Source of the DNA: Channallabes apus
Lineage: Eukaryota > Chordata > Actinopteri > Siluriformes > Clariidae
Assembly: GCA_030522415.1 (NCBI GenBank)
Contig: CM060106.1
Coordinates: forward strand, 25,312,074-25,376,073
Length of the DNA stretch: 64,000 nucleotides
Direction: 5' to 3'
Shown here one piece after another: positions 1-13,276 of the stretch. Within the stretch, counting starts at the first letter, position 1. Each line of letters starts with the position of its first letter. The position numbers and the translations under genes were made by a program. The notes under the pieces are model-generated. The model was not told the DNA's origin, searched no databases, and worked only from the letters and a program-made list of their open reading frames with translations.

Positions 1-2113
1 ATGAGAGCCTGGTCATCCCCTTCGGACTCTGTAATGCACCCTCGGCCTTTCAACAATTCATTAACGATGTCTTGAGGGACATGCTAGGTCGATGGGTGTT
101 CGTGTACTTAGATGATATTCTCATTTACTCACGCACCACCGAAGAACATATTCAGCACGTCCGGTCCGTTCTCAAGAGATTGCTCGCTCACCAACTGTAC
201 TGTAAGTTGGAAAAATGTGCTTTTCACAAGCACTCCACCACGTTCCTGGGTTTTGTCATCTCGCCCCAGGGTGTGGCCATGGACCCGCAGAAATTAGAGG
301 CTGTTCGTCATTGGCCCCTACCCAGGACTCTCAAACAGCTTCAACGGTTTCTCGGGTTTGCAAACTTCTAACGTCGCTTTATCCGGGCTACAGTACAGTT
401 GCAGCACCACTGACCAGTCTAACCAGGCCTTCATCTCACCCCTTCCAACTCACTCCAGCCGCCATCTCTGCATTCCAAGAGCTCTGTCACTGTTTCACCA
501 CCGCCCCTATTCTTCTTCATCCCGATGCCAACCAACAATTCGTTGTGGAGGTGGACACATCGGATGTGGGCGCCGGTGCCGTCCTATCCCAATGAGGTCC
601 AGACCAGAAGCTACACCCATGTGGCTTCTCCAAGAAATTTGACCCCACTCAGCAGCGATACGGAGTAGGAGCTGTTGGGCATAAAGTGGTCCTTGGAGGA
701 ATGGCGTCACTGGCTCCAGGGCGCCAGTGAGCCGTTCATTGTCTGGACGGATAACCAGAACCTCCTCACCATCCGAAACCTTAAACAACTTAATCCACAA
801 CAGGCACGGTGGGCATTATTTTTTGAACAGTTTGACTTTCTCCTGTCATACCGCCCGGGATCCAAGAACACCAAGGCCGACGCCCTATCCCGGCAACAGG
901 AGGAGGACACCCCCCCCGGGCGGACCCCGTGCCTGTCATACCAACCTCACAGATCATCGCACCCCTCCAGTGGGATTTAGAGACGAGGGTTCGCCAGGCT
1001 CAGGCTGAGGAGGCCGGGCCGGCAGGTGCGCCGCCTGGACGACTCTATGTTCCCCTAGGTTTAAGATCCGAGGTCCTCAAATGGGGTCACTCCTCGCCCG
1101 TTGCCGGACACACCGGGAACCGACGGACATTACTGTTCATAAAGCGGGCGTTCTGGTGGCCCTCCATGAAGAAGGACATCGAGGGGTTTGTTCAGGCGTG
1201 CCCGGTGTGCGCCAGGGCCAAGGACACGAATCAACCCACCCCCGGAGAGCTTCAACCTCTTCCCATTCCTCGGCGGCCCTGGACGCACATCGCCTTGGAC
1301 TTCATCACGGGCCTGCCAGTTTCCGAAGGAAAGAACACCATTCTCACTATCGTCGACCGGTTCTCCAAAGCAGCCCACCTGGTGGCCCTCACCGGACTTC
1401 CATCAGCCAAGGACACTGCCGAGCTGATATTGGAACACGTAGTCCGTTCCCCAAACACGTAGTCCGTTCCCCAAAGACATCGTCTCGGACAGAGGGCCCC
1501 AGTTCACCGCCTGGTTCTGGAAGGCCTTCTGCCGTCTGATCAATTCCACCACTAGTCTGTCCTCCGGCTACCACCCCCAGACGGAACGAACCAACCAATA
1601 GCTGGAGCGCTACCTGAAGTGTTTTGTTTCTGATCGCCAGCGCTCCTGGGCCTGCTACCTCACATGGGCTGAACTATCTCACAACCTCCACGTCTCCTCA
1701 GCTACCAACCTGAGCCCATTTGAGGTATACTATGGTTTCCAACCTCCGATGTTCGACCATCTAGAACCGGAGGTTGACGTACCATCGGCCCAACAGTTGG
1801 TTCGTAGGTGTCGACGGCTATGGAGCCAAGCCAACCGTGCCATCCAACATGCCAACGCCAACTACATCACCCAACACCGCCGTCGACACCCTCCGGGACA
1901 ATTGTATAAAGTAGGTGACAAGGTATGGCTCTCAACAAAAAACCTCCACCTACACACAGAATCCCGGAAACTCTCTCCAAGATTCATCGGCCCATCCCGC
2001 ATCAATTTACAGATTAACCCTGTCACCTACCGGCTCCAGCTGCCTGCGGCGCTCCGGGTTCACCCAGTGTTCCATACATCTCAACTAAAACCCATCATCA
2101 CTTCACCCATCAC
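1..2113 (+). pseudogene. Decayed Ty3/gypsy chromovirus pol (RT to integrase), 5' end outside window
   Basis: Reading through several frames gives the same order as the intact pol at 53625-57113: reverse transcriptase with a YLDD box near 110, RNase H (TDNQNL near 745), integrase zinc region (near 1080-1215), integrase core (near 1290-1600) and a GPY/F-like module (near 1975-2090). It is dead. A TAA at 369-371 replaces a Tyr codon, a 1-nt loss follows near 388, a TGA near 592 replaces an Arg codon, several bases are lost near 668, a roughly 20-nt unit is tandemly duplicated at about 1441-1480, and a TAG lies in the integrase near 1600. The chromodomain is missing because a deletion joins the GPY/F region directly to the LTR. 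The element continues upstream of the window, so gag and protease cannot be judged. Confidence 0.9.
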
Positions 2114-2324
2114 TATCTTGGCATTGCTTTCTGATTGAGTGTGTGTTTATAGGACGCGGGTTAGATTGTGTGTTTCCCTTGCTCTCCTTTCATGAGAGTC
2201 CTTAGACCAGATAGCATGATTATCCTGCCTATTCGTGTTCTTCCGCGTTTGGGTTTACCATTCACGCAACAAAGGGCTAACCACTAAGCTACGTCTTCTG
2301 GTCATCTCAGGTTAGTTCGTGACA
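2114..2324 (+). repeat. Partial 3' LTR of the decayed gypsy element
   Basis: This stretch aligns by eye with the 3' half of the 406-bp LTR of the intact elements, from the region around 52420 to the end, and finishes with the same TTAGTTCGTGACA terminus. The U3 part with promoter and TATA-like box is absent because of the deletion that also removed the chromodomain. The intact LTRs carry a second copy of a 16-bp motif near their 3' end; this one has a single copy. Confidence 0.85.
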
Positions 2325-4559
2325 ATTTTCAAGAATCAGGCATTCCATTCCCAAATGTTCACAGGAACAACCATAGCCGCCTCGTCATTCATGGCTGTAT
2401 GGCCTTCTTTAAATCATTTGCACCATTCAAAACTTTAAGTGCAGCTAAGAATCTTAATACTGTTCTGTGTTGAAGTATTCTATAAACAACACCTTCATTC
2501 ACTTGAAACATCATCACATGTCTTGGTTTGACTAGAACACTTTGCATATTTACTAGCATGACTTATCCATATTTTCTAGATATAATGTGTCTTTGTAATA
2601 TTTTTTTTCAGAGGAGAAGACAAGATTTCAAAGTTACTGCTAATCTCTGATGATCTCAACATCCTCGTCTTAATGATCTGTGAGACCACATATGTTAGTG
2701 TATTGCTTTAGTATATTTTGCTCATGACCAAACAAATATCTGGATGAAGTATACAATATTTACACAGGGTTACATAATTGCACAGTGTGCGTATTGTGTG
2801 CTGAAAGAATTTCAAGATAAAAAAATCAGTTTGGATCCACTCCTAAACTTTGCTTCCTTATACTCATTATAGCATAAATAAAAGACATTGAATCAATGAA
2901 AAATGACCAATTCCGTCCTTTTTCATGTCTGTAGAAACATGCTTTGATATTAAATAGCTCTTTTGTGTGTTGCTTTAAAAATATTTAGAAATGAGAATTG
3001 CCTGTGAAGCAGAACATATCTGAATGATTTTGCTGTATATGAAGCATGAACTTAATCATTAATTCATCATGATTTATCACCATTTTAAAATACTCAGATT
3101 TACTTATATTATAAAAGTGCAATATTGATGGAATAAAGAGATGCATGACAAACTGTTTAAAGTAAACAGATTATGCAGTTTTATAACATCTCAAACCTTA
3201 AACCCTTAAAACCCAAGAGGCACAGATATATTCTAGCAACGCAGCATAGGGCAATTTTCCATTAAGAAAATATGTGTCTATATGGAAACCTTGCTGGGGT
3301 GTTAAAGAGGCTTCAGGCTTCAAACTGTGTATTTGTGAATGAGTGCTGTTGCCATTTGTCATTGATTAGATGTGCTGTTCACTGAGGTAGTTATGGTTAC
3401 TTGCTGATGTCCTTACTTTCACAACCTTTTTCCAACTGCCTCACTTTCACAGCCTTTTTCAATGTCTTTTAATGTGGTCTTGCAAAAATAGTTCTCCTTG
3501 AAGGTAGCTCAAGCACACAACCACCATCTAGAAGCTTTTTATAATGAAACTTGGAGTTTAGCGTACCTAGTGATGTTTCCTCAGTCATCTTATTGTCTGC
3601 GTTAAACAAGCCATTGGGTCATGAACGATTTGTTTCTTTTTGATCGAGTCTTTAACGTGACTAAGAACGAGTAATCACGGAGTGTGATTTGTTCATTTTC
3701 TACTGGGTGTGCATGCGCAAAGCATCACAAAACCTCCGCAGGTTATTAATTAATTTAAGGTTTCTTGTCAAGTAAAATTCTTACTGTATGGACAGATAAT
3801 TCCACTTGTTTTAAGTAATTTACTACTTCTATACCAGGATAGTTCTTCAGTATGTCTCCTGAAACACAGAGCAGAATGCATTGAAAAGCGGAAAATTCCA
3901 TGGCCTAGTCACAATCCAGAACAAAACCCTTGTAAGATGCTGGGGCTCGACCTTGAGTGGGCTGATCATGCAAGAAATTCAACAAATATTAATAGTTAAA
4001 ATACAAAGCAGATGGCAGATCTAGTGCCTTCCTGAACAGCTTTGTAGGGAGAAAAGGTCTAGACTTCCTTCAATCAGCCTCTTAAAAACATCTGATGGAG
4101 GTTATACCAATCATTAAATACAATGTTACAAAGTTAACTGATTAATTATAAGTTATGATTGCAGAATTTCAGGTTATTCCAGGTTCAGAACAATTTCTTG
4201 CAAAAAAATACCCACACATAGTTATCTTTCTTTGTTTTTTTTAAAGTGTTTTATACAGCCAGAAGTTTGGATTGTTGAGTGAAAATAGTTTTGTGGCATG
4301 TATGTGCTTGTTTTTTTTTCTACACAATTAAACATTTGAATGAACATCTTCTGAGAGGGGTGATTCCAGAATTTTTGCCAGGGGTTGTACATGAAAATAA
4401 TATATAATTAATATATTTCCCCCCTATACTACATGTGTTTTTTTTTTAATATAGATTATTTTATAATCAAATTGGTTTGGTGCAATTTGTCAATCATAAA
4501 CCTATTAATTTATGTTGTAATATAATATTTGATAGAGGTTATGTTGGGGGGCAATCAGT
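2325..4559. other. Gene-free AT-rich DNA
   Basis: No open frame, RNA gene or recognisable repeat could be supported here. The stretch is AT-rich with short homopolymer runs, such as T runs near 4310 and 4440. Confidence 0.6.
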
Positions 4560-5660
4560 GGCAGGGAGGCATTTTAGCGCATAACACCGGTGCGCAGCGT
4601 TTCTGAAAGATTTAGCTCCAGCAGGCTGTAACAGGAGAAGATCTAAAAATATTTTTATTTGTAAAAACTTCTCTGTCCACTCCGGAGCAAGAAAATATGC
4701 GATTTGTCATTTTTGTGTGTTTATTTCTTGATAAACAAATGAGATAATCTCGGTTCACCTCCAGTGCTCAAATATCCCCCTCTTGGTCGGCGACTGCGAG
4801 TGACGTCACTCCCCATACAATCCCGCCCCACAGTATAGACCCGCCCCTGACGCTGATTGACAGGTTTCTGTGTAACGTGTTGGAAATGCAATTGCAAATG
4901 GATTAGCGATTGCGTTTGAATTTTGGCCGGCTTGACGCGCGGCGCAGAGAAAGTGAAAAAGCAAACGTGGTGATTGATTTTGCTATTTAAATATGACAGG
5001 TTCATGACGTGTAAGACCTGGGAAATACAAATGGACTTTGTTTTTTCATTAGAAATTTGGCAGTCAGTGTGCGCTCGCAAAGGCGAATCAGCAAACGGTA
5101 ATGCAAAGTTTGCAATTGCATTTGAATTATGGCACACTTTGTGCGTCCACATATGGGAAACGCAATTTGCAATTGCATTTGAATATTGTCCGCGATATCG
5201 CTCCATACACATACACACTCGTAGAGCATACCCAGGAGTCGAGTTTAGGTTATATACCGGGAGAGTCTCCAGAGACCGGGGAAGGGCACTAGGAATTGGT
5301 GAGAGACACAAAAGACTTGATAAGGGCACTAGAAACACGGGGTTAACAATCACAGCTTCCAGACTCGTAACTACAGGTAAAACCAAAGAAACACATAATT
5401 ACATTCACACAGAAAACACATTCTCAGAGCCAGTCTAACACAAAGTGAAATTAAACAAAACAAAAGCCCACTAGACACTAACAATGCTCGACCCAGTTTC
5501 CCAGAGCTAACAGCTTTTTATACGAGTTCAGCACAGGTCAAACTTCGTCATCACCCGACCGAGGTGCCTTCTGGGAAACTGGGTCTTCTAACAAAAAACT
5601 ACAGAAAACAAAATTCAGCCACAGTGCCCTCTAGGGGCAGTCCCTTACAACTGTAGCATT
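4560..5660. repeat. Unassigned GC-richer repeat-like block
   Basis: Base composition rises sharply against the AT-rich flanks. A motif of the form GCAATTGCATTTGAAT occurs three times in slightly different forms (about 4906-4926, 5111-5132 and 5169-5190), the last two with similar flanks. The 3' part holds a perfect 15-bp inverted repeat (5490-5504 and 5571-5585), and the block ends near a GCCCTCTAGGGGCAGT stretch. Overlapping open frames exist on both strands (221 codons on minus at 4721-5386; 154 codons on plus at 4974-5438), but I recognise no protein family in either. It is probably a non-autonomous mobile element or an old LTR-like sequence; no ends or target duplication were found. Confidence 0.4.
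5490..5585. repeat. 15-bp perfect inverted repeat
   Basis: The arms GACCCAGTTTCCCAG (5490-5504) and CTGGGAAACTGGGTC (5571-5585) are exact reverse complements separated by 66 nt. It lies inside the unassigned block and may be an internal hairpin of that element. Confidence 0.8.
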
Positions 5661-8040
5661 TCTGACAAAAATATTAGTAACAATATTACTTTTAACTTTA
5701 AATTCTTTTGTAAGGCTCATTCTAGTACATAAATACATTTATTTAACTCTTCATTGTTGCTTTTTTGCACATTTTTCAAAACATCCTCATTAAACCTTGG
5801 GAATTTCTCAGTTTCATGTTTTCTTTGTCATTATTATGGAATCAGAAATTAACTGACGGAAATGCAAAAATGGAAATACACCTAATATCATCAACAACAC
5901 AATTTTCACTATTTTACTAAAATTCGGATATTCACAGACACAGCTACTTATTCACACAGGTGAAAATTTACATCTTACATACTGACATTACCAAGACGCT
6001 TCTTTACATCTGTCCACAAGATGGAAGCATTTCCATATTTTGAATTAAAAGACAGGAATCAGTCTATCCAAGAATTACATAAATAAGTGGCATCTTAGAG
6101 TGCAAAAAAAAAAACACTGTAAAGCATTGTTGGTTAGGGGTTAGGCCATCCGAATCCACTTCAACATATTTATTGCACCTTGACACAGATTTCACAGTCT
6201 CTGGAACTATACTGGAGAAATGAAAATTATTCCTTCGAAAGATATTCCCTCTCTTAGTGTTTTGATGGTGGTGGTATAAACTGCTCTATAACACTTTAAA
6301 ATCTAACCATGGATGTTTAATATGGTGTAGATTTGGGCAGTGTAAAGTCCATAGTATAGAACTTACTTAATTTTTTTTCTCATCAAACAATTTAATAATC
6401 CTTGTGCACTGTGAATAGGAGCAGATTCATCCTGGAATATTATCAGGATAGAAATGTTTCATGATAGAATGAAGATAAAAATTACATAAACTTTCTTCTA
6501 AATTGATTTGTGAACACACATCATGCCTGCAAAATGCATCTTCAACGTAGCAGAGTTACCGTTGGTCTTTAATCTGTCACCTTGGTGTTTGTTGTAAAGT
6601 AAAATGTATAGTCTTTAATAATTAATCTTTAATAATTCAATGTAGGCAAAACTAGAGGCTAGATATGTACTGTCTGCCCTTGAAGGTTGAACATGATTTT
6701 AACAAAGTATATTACTGCTAGGGGAAAAAAATACTAGAAAATATTTAGTCTTCACTGAAAATTCAAAATAATTAACTTGATACAAATTACGCTACTTTCC
6801 CAAAACTTCCTGTAATCAAAAATTCTATTGAAAGGCTGGAAAGTCCCTTGATCCTTTACACCAAAGTGATTCATGCTCTCTCTCTCTCTCTCTCTCTCTT
6901 TCTCATACACACACAGTCATTGGTGTAAACAGATACTGTAGCTCATTAACTATTCACAATGACTTACTGTTTTATACAGCAAAGCATATCTAATCATTTT
7001 CATATAAATGTTGATGTACAACAATGAAATTGTTCTATATTTGGAGGGATAAAACTTTTTCATGTTACAAGATAACCGCTGTTGTTGACTTGTTGACTTT
7101 AAACATGTTCTGACATGTGAGCATAAAAAAAAAAAAAAAAAAATTATGTGACTATGTTAAAATAGATTGGAACCAGACTTTGGTTAAATGATTTCGGTGT
7201 CAGTGATGGAAACAAAGGTAGAAAAATCCCCATTAAAATCCCCATAAAACCTGGATTTATTTGATCTTTTATCTATCTGTACACACTTGTTCGGTAAGTT
7301 GGCTTTTGGTTCAGTGAGTTGGCTTCTCTTCGCTCTACACTCATGTTTCAGCTTGTGTGTTTTTCTTTTCGTCATTGTTTCTTATCCATGTTTTAACATG
7401 CTAGGAACAGGTTTTGTGACTCTCCAGTAGCGTCATTACTTTCACATTTACTGTATGCTTTAGTTTCTTTTCTTAAAGATTAATGATTTCATGTAAAGAC
7501 GACAGGAAGTCGGACACTGCATGACAAAGCTTTGTTCAACTATGAACAGCAGACTGTACACATGGGGAGTCATACAGTACATTCATAGGTGTGATTTCAT
7601 TGGAATCTGTAACACGTCAAAATAACAATGTTGTTTATTAAATAAAGTGCCAGGAGATATTTTGCACAATTGCTGGAATGTACAAAGATTGTAATGAACC
7701 ATAATACATGATAGATTGTTGGTTGTTTCTTATTTAGAAAACAGAACATTTATCATTGAAATAAAATGCAGTCTCGTTGCTTTTTTAAAATTTTTTATTG
7801 TAAAACTTACAGACTGCATCCCAAAATGCCGGTGAAAAGATGTTGTCGCTCAGCTACTGCCGTGCATGTGACACTCCATTGTGCCTTTAAGTCTGCCTCA
7901 GCCTGAAATACCTGCTTATACAAAACGTGATAACACACCTTGAACGTGTAATTTGCATTCACATTGTTTATAAGATCACAACCAGTCCACAGTCTTTGCT
8001 GCATGGTCGTTCTTGCCATTTGGCTTTTATGGTCATTGGT

Positions 8041-8136
<96 letters not shown>

Positions 8137-10534
8137 AAATATGGACTTAATATGGAGAAAATTGCCTATTCAAAATGCAAATCTAATTGTAGTCCAGTTC
8201 TTTAAGCCCTAGGAATGCAGCTCACAAGCACACTTAGTATGTTGACAATAGCTATTAAGGTAAGTGTCTGGCTGACCTGGTAGGAGATGTTTTTGGGTGT
8301 GGTGGGTTTGTTCAGGGCTAAACACAGGCCACATCACCCTGAGGCTGCAATTATCAGCAACACCCCCCGCTCCATGAAAATACAATTTCAGGAAACACAA
8401 TTCCAACAGAGTCCTAATGAACATAGACAATGTCATAAAAGAATATTTAGTGTCAACAAAGCTTGAAAGCTCGAACTGAGGGAAAACCTTCCAGTGAGAC
8501 AGCAAAGAATGTGACGACGTGCAACACAGGGTGAACTTCTGTTCAAATACTTAAACAAAGACACACAGGAAGACCTCCATATGAAGCAAGATTGATGTGC
8601 CTAAGTGTTTTTTTTTTCTCACATCCCAAAAATATGGTATGGCTTAACTTATAATCCACAGGTACAGTATAACCTTTCACTGAACTATCGATGCTCATTT
8701 CTGTAGTTTCTATCTGATGTGTGATACCAACTGTGGTATCATTAAGAGGAGAAAAATCAAAGTCAGCACTGAAATGGATCTTCATCAAACCATAAGACTG
8801 AATCCAGTTGTCATGCAGTACTGAATGGCAAGAGGAACTGTTTCATCTACATGGTCACAGACCAGCACAGCCCTCCAGCCATGGAGCCATACACTAGTAT
8901 CAGCAGGAGCCGGGAGGTTTCACACATTCCATGCAACAAAAGCAGCAAGAAATTGAGCGAAACAAGACAGGACACGTCTTCTGGCTATGAAACCCATCTC
9001 GTGTGAGTTGCTCTGAGAACATGGTTTAAGTTGCATCTTCCTGATGACACTCCTGATGTTCGGGAACTCGACACCGCAAGCTAATATAATTCTTAAAGTT
9101 GCGTAAGCATAAACATTTCATGGAATCTAAAAGCAGCTTTCGTCTGTGATGGGCTTTTAAAGGCTGCGGGTCAATCATTGGAAGGAGGAGACGGATATTG
9201 GCTGATGGTTGCATTTTAGCTGCTAGAAGGGGAGGGATATTGGCCGAGTGCAGCATTTTAGTCCTTATCATCAGTGTTCATTAGAGTCCAGACCCATTAC
9301 TGAGCATACACCATGCATCACATTATGCTTGGTAAACGCTCATGTAAAAGCCAGCATTTGCCCTTGTGACTGTTCATTGCAGTCTTGATCTGAGTGGGAC
9401 AGTTTCGTCAAATGCACATTGTGTAACTTTGATGTGGATAAGTAGGAAGCTTTGATGGTGCAATACAAAACCGGTTTGTCCATGAAGAGATAAGCTCCCT
9501 TCCCCCATATACCGTCAGCTATGGAGCCTCACCCAGTTCATAGCACTCTCTCAACACTTACACAGAAATCTCCCATGGCTTATTCTCCCACTACAATACA
9601 GCCCACATACATCATTCATGATCAACATATGTCCTTTTCCCTTAAGCCTGTCTGTTGGTAAAGCCACTTCAGTGAAAGTTTAGAGTAAATGCATTGAGTA
9701 AAATTAGGGGACTCATTAAAATGCTCTAAGGGAGAGCTTTAACTGATATTGGGCAATATCTGTTATTTTATTTGAATCTCAACTACTATGTGTTATTAAC
9801 TGTTTAACCTGGCTCCATACGGGCATGAACGTTTACTTTCGAAAAAAGCGATCCTTCTGGTTAATCATTATAAGACCACACTAAAGGCGGTGGCTGAGAG
9901 CAAGGTTCTTCACAAAAGCCTGTTGCTGTTGCTTTTCCTAACCAACATGGCTTTCATCACATAATCAACTCCTCTTTCTCAGCTCCTGTATACAAAACAG
10001 TTACCTTGTTTTAAGCCTAAAAACAAAGGCCACTGTTGTCACTTCAAAAGCTCTGCTTTACAATTAGAACTCACAGGGACACTAAATGCAAGAGTATATT
10101 TATTTCATAATGAATATGGGATGAATCTGTAAAACCGGATGAAGAAGCAGGCCAGGAGGAGGAACTGTGACAGTAACCCGAGCTCAGGTTAAAACCAGGA
10201 AAGCTGGATTTGTTACATTAATCATTAAAAACACACAATGTAAAAACAAGTCTGTATAGGATTCTAAGTAATATCTCCAAAATGAACAATGACTTTTTGT
10301 CTTTTTTTTTTTGGCATATGATCTCAGTTAAACAGTTACGTCAGCAGAAATGATCATATCAGATTAATGGTTAAAATGGAAGCATCATTTGATGCATTGC
10401 TGGGTGTTTTGTATATACTAATGTTACTAGAGTTCATAATTATTATTAACCTTTATTAACCATTGTTAACTATTACAGTATGTCCTAGATCTGCAAAATA
10501 AACTAATAAATTAAGAAATTTTAAAATTCGGGTA
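5661..10534. other. Gene-free stretch with microsatellites
   Basis: No coding gene is supported; the frames in 8200-9300 look random and match no family I know. Simple repeats present are (CT)n at about 6865-6898, an A run at about 7125-7142 and the long TA tract listed separately. Two diverged copies of a short unit ending in GCATTTTAG lie at about 9180-9262. Confidence 0.6.
8047..8136. repeat. (TA)40 microsatellite followed by (CA)5
   Basis: An uninterrupted TA dinucleotide tract of about 80 bp runs into a short CA tract. The long Tyr-Ile open frames over it on both strands are artefacts of the repeat. Confidence 0.97.
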
Positions 10535-10820
10535 GGCGGCTTGGTGGCTTAGTCGTTAGCATTGTTGCTGTGTACCTCCAGGGTCTGGGTTCGATTCCCG
10601 TCTCGGGTCTGTGTGCACGGAGTTTGCAAGTTCCTCCAGTGCTTGGTGGGTTTCAGCCAGGTGCTCCGGTTTCTTCCCACAGTACAAAGACATGTAGTCC
10701 AAATTTCCTCCTGTGTGTGGCCTGTGTTGGCACCCTGTCCAGTGTGTACCCTGCCTTGTGCCCAAAGTCTCCTGGGATTGACCCTGTACACAGGATAAAA
10801 GTGTACAGACAGTGAGTGAG
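10535..10820 (+). mobile_element. tRNA-derived SINE (V-SINE/DANA-like core)
   Basis: The head resembles a tRNA gene, with a pol III B box GGTTCGATTCC at 10588-10598. The conserved middle (GTGCTTGGTGGGTTTC and the CCCACAGT-CAAAGACATG block) is typical of the fish V-SINE superfamily. The tail ends in a degraded GATAAA-GTGTACAGACAGTGAGTGAG. Related copies occur throughout the window on both strands. Family assignment is from memory of the core. Confidence 0.8.
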
Positions 10821-10842
10821 TTAAATGTTGGAGTATAATTCA

Positions 10843-11110
10843 ATTCAATTCAGTTTTATTTGTATAGCGCTTTTAACAATTGACATTGTCTCAAAACAGC
10901 TTTACACAATCAAAAGAATTATTTAAGTTTGTATGGAATGTGAATATGTATGAATCAAAATGTTCAGATATTCCCTGGCGAGCAAGCCCGAGGGCGACAG
11001 TGGCAAGGAAAAACTCCCTGAGACGGTAATAGGAAGAAACCTTGAGAGGAACCAGACTCGACAGGGAACCCATCCTCATCTGGGTGAAACAGATAGCAGG
11101 AAATGATCTG
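10843..11110 (-). mobile_element. 3' end of an L2-like LINE
   Basis: The left edge (ATTCAATTCAATTC, then TTTGTATAGCGC and CAAAACAGCTTTACAC) is the reverse complement of the 3' tail of the LINE at 35050-37355. The GGAAAAACTCCCTGAGA and CCTTGAGAGGAACCAGACTC blocks are shared with the same 3' region. It is a 5'-truncated copy with no coding capacity. Confidence 0.75.
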
Positions 11111-12258
11111 CATTTATACAGTGTTAAGTGTTAGGTTCAGCTATAATAGTTGATGTTAATTGATGTTAACATTCTCTTCTTTAGTGTAGCAGCTAAACCA
11201 GGACTCCCTCTCACACAAATTATGTTTACATGTCTTAAGCTGATAAAGTGGCACCAAAACAATCCAGCCAAGGTTCTCTTTAAACGAATATCCAAGTGAA
11301 ATATTTCAGGCATGGCCAAGATATTAAAAACAGGCATGACGTCAATGCTGAAGCGAAGAGATCACCCCCAGTGTGTAGTCACTGACCTTGTGGTTCAGTC
11401 TGGGAAAGCTGTGCAGATGCAGTTCACAATCCCTCCTCATGGTCACATGTTAGCATAAACTTTACTGTTCAACCCTGTCGGGGTATTTGTCCGCTGGGGC
11501 TAATCTACAACCAGAGATACACAGGAACCAAACAAATGATTAACACAATCCTCTCTCTTCTCTCCCTGCTGGTCAGAGGAATTTGAAACTGGTAATTAGC
11601 AACGCCAAGTACACTGTGGCTCCTAGTATTCAATCCATCATTACAGGGAAGTATGAGAAGCACACTATGTTCACAGAATAGAGAATTCTAGGAAAACTAT
11701 TAAGTTACTACAGTGTCAACACACGCGGCAAATTTTCTATGTATAAGTGTAATCCTACACTATAACACTTTTTATTAGCTGTTAAACACCCATTAAAAAT
11801 GTGACAAAATGCATAGCTATCTCCTATCGTCACTGTGAAACTGTGCTGTCTTGATACTTACGCGAAAGTCATTTTAAAGTGGCACTCGGAAACATCAGGT
11901 TTCCTACAAGAACAGATTTCCTACTGTCACACAATACAGAGTTTTTGAGGATTGGCATAAGAAGAATACAATACATTGCACAGCTACTGGATGGATTTTC
12001 TTATAACATCATCCCTAATCTGAAAGACAATAGCAGGCTGTGTTAATTATTATCATACTGGCAATATGCACTGTCCACCTGTATTATCCACCTGTAGACA
12101 TGTTTTAAAGATACTTTTGTCAGGAAATGGTTTATTAAAGAGTCTGGAAGTGTATTAGGTAGTTATCAGATGATAAAAGATAATTGCATAAAATATATTA
12201 TTAAAACTGTTTGATTTTTAGATTGCACATTTATTAATCTATATCCAGTAAAAATTTA
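11111..12258. other. Gene-free stretch
   Basis: I see no gene or recognisable repeat here, only short random frames. Confidence 0.5.
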
Positions 12259-12608
12259 TCGTGACTTAGTGGTTAGCTCTGTCACCTTGCACTTCCAGGG
12301 TCCGGGTTCGATTCCTGCCTCATGTCTGTGTGAATGGAGTTTTCAGGTTCTCCTGTGCTTGGTGGGTTTCATTGGGGTACTCTGTTTTCCTCCCACACTG
12401 CAAAGACCTACAGATTAGGCTAACTGGCATTCCCAGATTGGCCGTGGTGTGTGAATGAGCATGTGACTCTGTGTATGTTTGTGCTCTATGTATGGATTGG
12501 CACCCCGCCCAGGGTGTATTGCTCCTCGTGCCATACGTCTTCTGGGATAGGCTCCAGGCCCCCATGACTTAGTATAAAGCGGTATAGAAGGTAAGTGAGT
12601 TAATGAGT
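12259..12608 (+). mobile_element. tRNA-derived SINE, full-length but diverged
   Basis: It has the same structure as the copy at 10535: head with GGGTTCGATTCC near 12303, the GTGCTTGGTGGGTTTC core, the GCAAAGACCTACAGATTAGG block, and a tail ending in TATAGAAGGTAAGTGAG. Confidence 0.75.
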
Positions 12609-12679
12609 TTTACAATTTTAATATGGAGCCTGGATCACATGAGTATTGAGCCTGGATCTCGTGGGTATTGAGTCTGGAT

Positions 12680-12890
12680 CTCATGGGGACAATCCTGAAT
12701 GGGACACCTGTTCCACAGGGCACAATGCACGCACTTACACACCAAGGGGCAATTTGATAAGGTTTTGGGTGGAAATCAGAGTACCCAAAGGGAACCTCAC
12801 AAAGACATTATAAAACCCTGTGAAACTATACCTGTTGTGAAGCAGTCTTGGAGCTGTGAAGCTGTAATGCTAACTGCTTCACCACTGTAC
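12680..12890 (-). mobile_element. Strongly decayed SINE fragment
   Basis: Pieces such as CAGGGCACAATGCACGC, GGGGCAATTTGATAAGG and AGAGTACCCAAAGGGAACC follow the order of the reverse-complemented V-SINE core. It is highly diverged and may belong to a related subfamily. Confidence 0.45.
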
Positions 12891-12981
12891 TTCACCTATT
12901 TTTGAATTCTGAAAACAAATGACAGATTTTGCGCTGAATGTTTGGATTAGGTTAGATTAGTGATTTCTTAAAAAGGAGAAG

Positions 12982-13262
12982 GGGGTGCATAGTGACTCTG
13001 CATTAGGACTGTTACCCTACACCTCTAGGGATGGGGGTTCAAATCTTTTATCTAGTCTGAGTGTGTGCATAGTGTTTGTATATTCTCCCTGTGCTTGGTG
13101 GGTTTCCTACTGGTGCTTGGTTTTCCCCCCGCAGTTCAAATACCTGTGTTGGCTGATTTTTGTTTCCAAATTTCCCAAAGTGTTGATAGGGTGTCTGAGT
13201 ATATGTTCTTCTATGTCCTGAAATGGGTTTCCCCCCATCTACGGTGTCCCAAGCTTAAATTT
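12982..13262 (+). mobile_element. Decayed SINE copy
   Basis: The head-like start GGTGCATAGTGACTCTGC is followed by CACCTCTAGGGATGGGGGTTC. The GTGCTTGGTGGGTTTC core is exact near 13093; the tail is eroded. Confidence 0.6.
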
Positions 13263-13276
13263 GAATAGGAGCTGGA

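Noticed and set aside
7927..8212. Open frames with long Tyr-Ile runs on both strands
   Set aside because: They are translations of the (TA)n tract.
8200..9300. Possible old gene or retropseudogene on the minus strand
   Set aside because: Frames of 81-98 codons have no recognisable motif and no splice pattern linking them.
10588..10598. B-box-containing tRNA-like sequences as tRNA genes
   Set aside because: They lack a foldable tRNA acceptor and anticodon arm and continue into SINE bodies.
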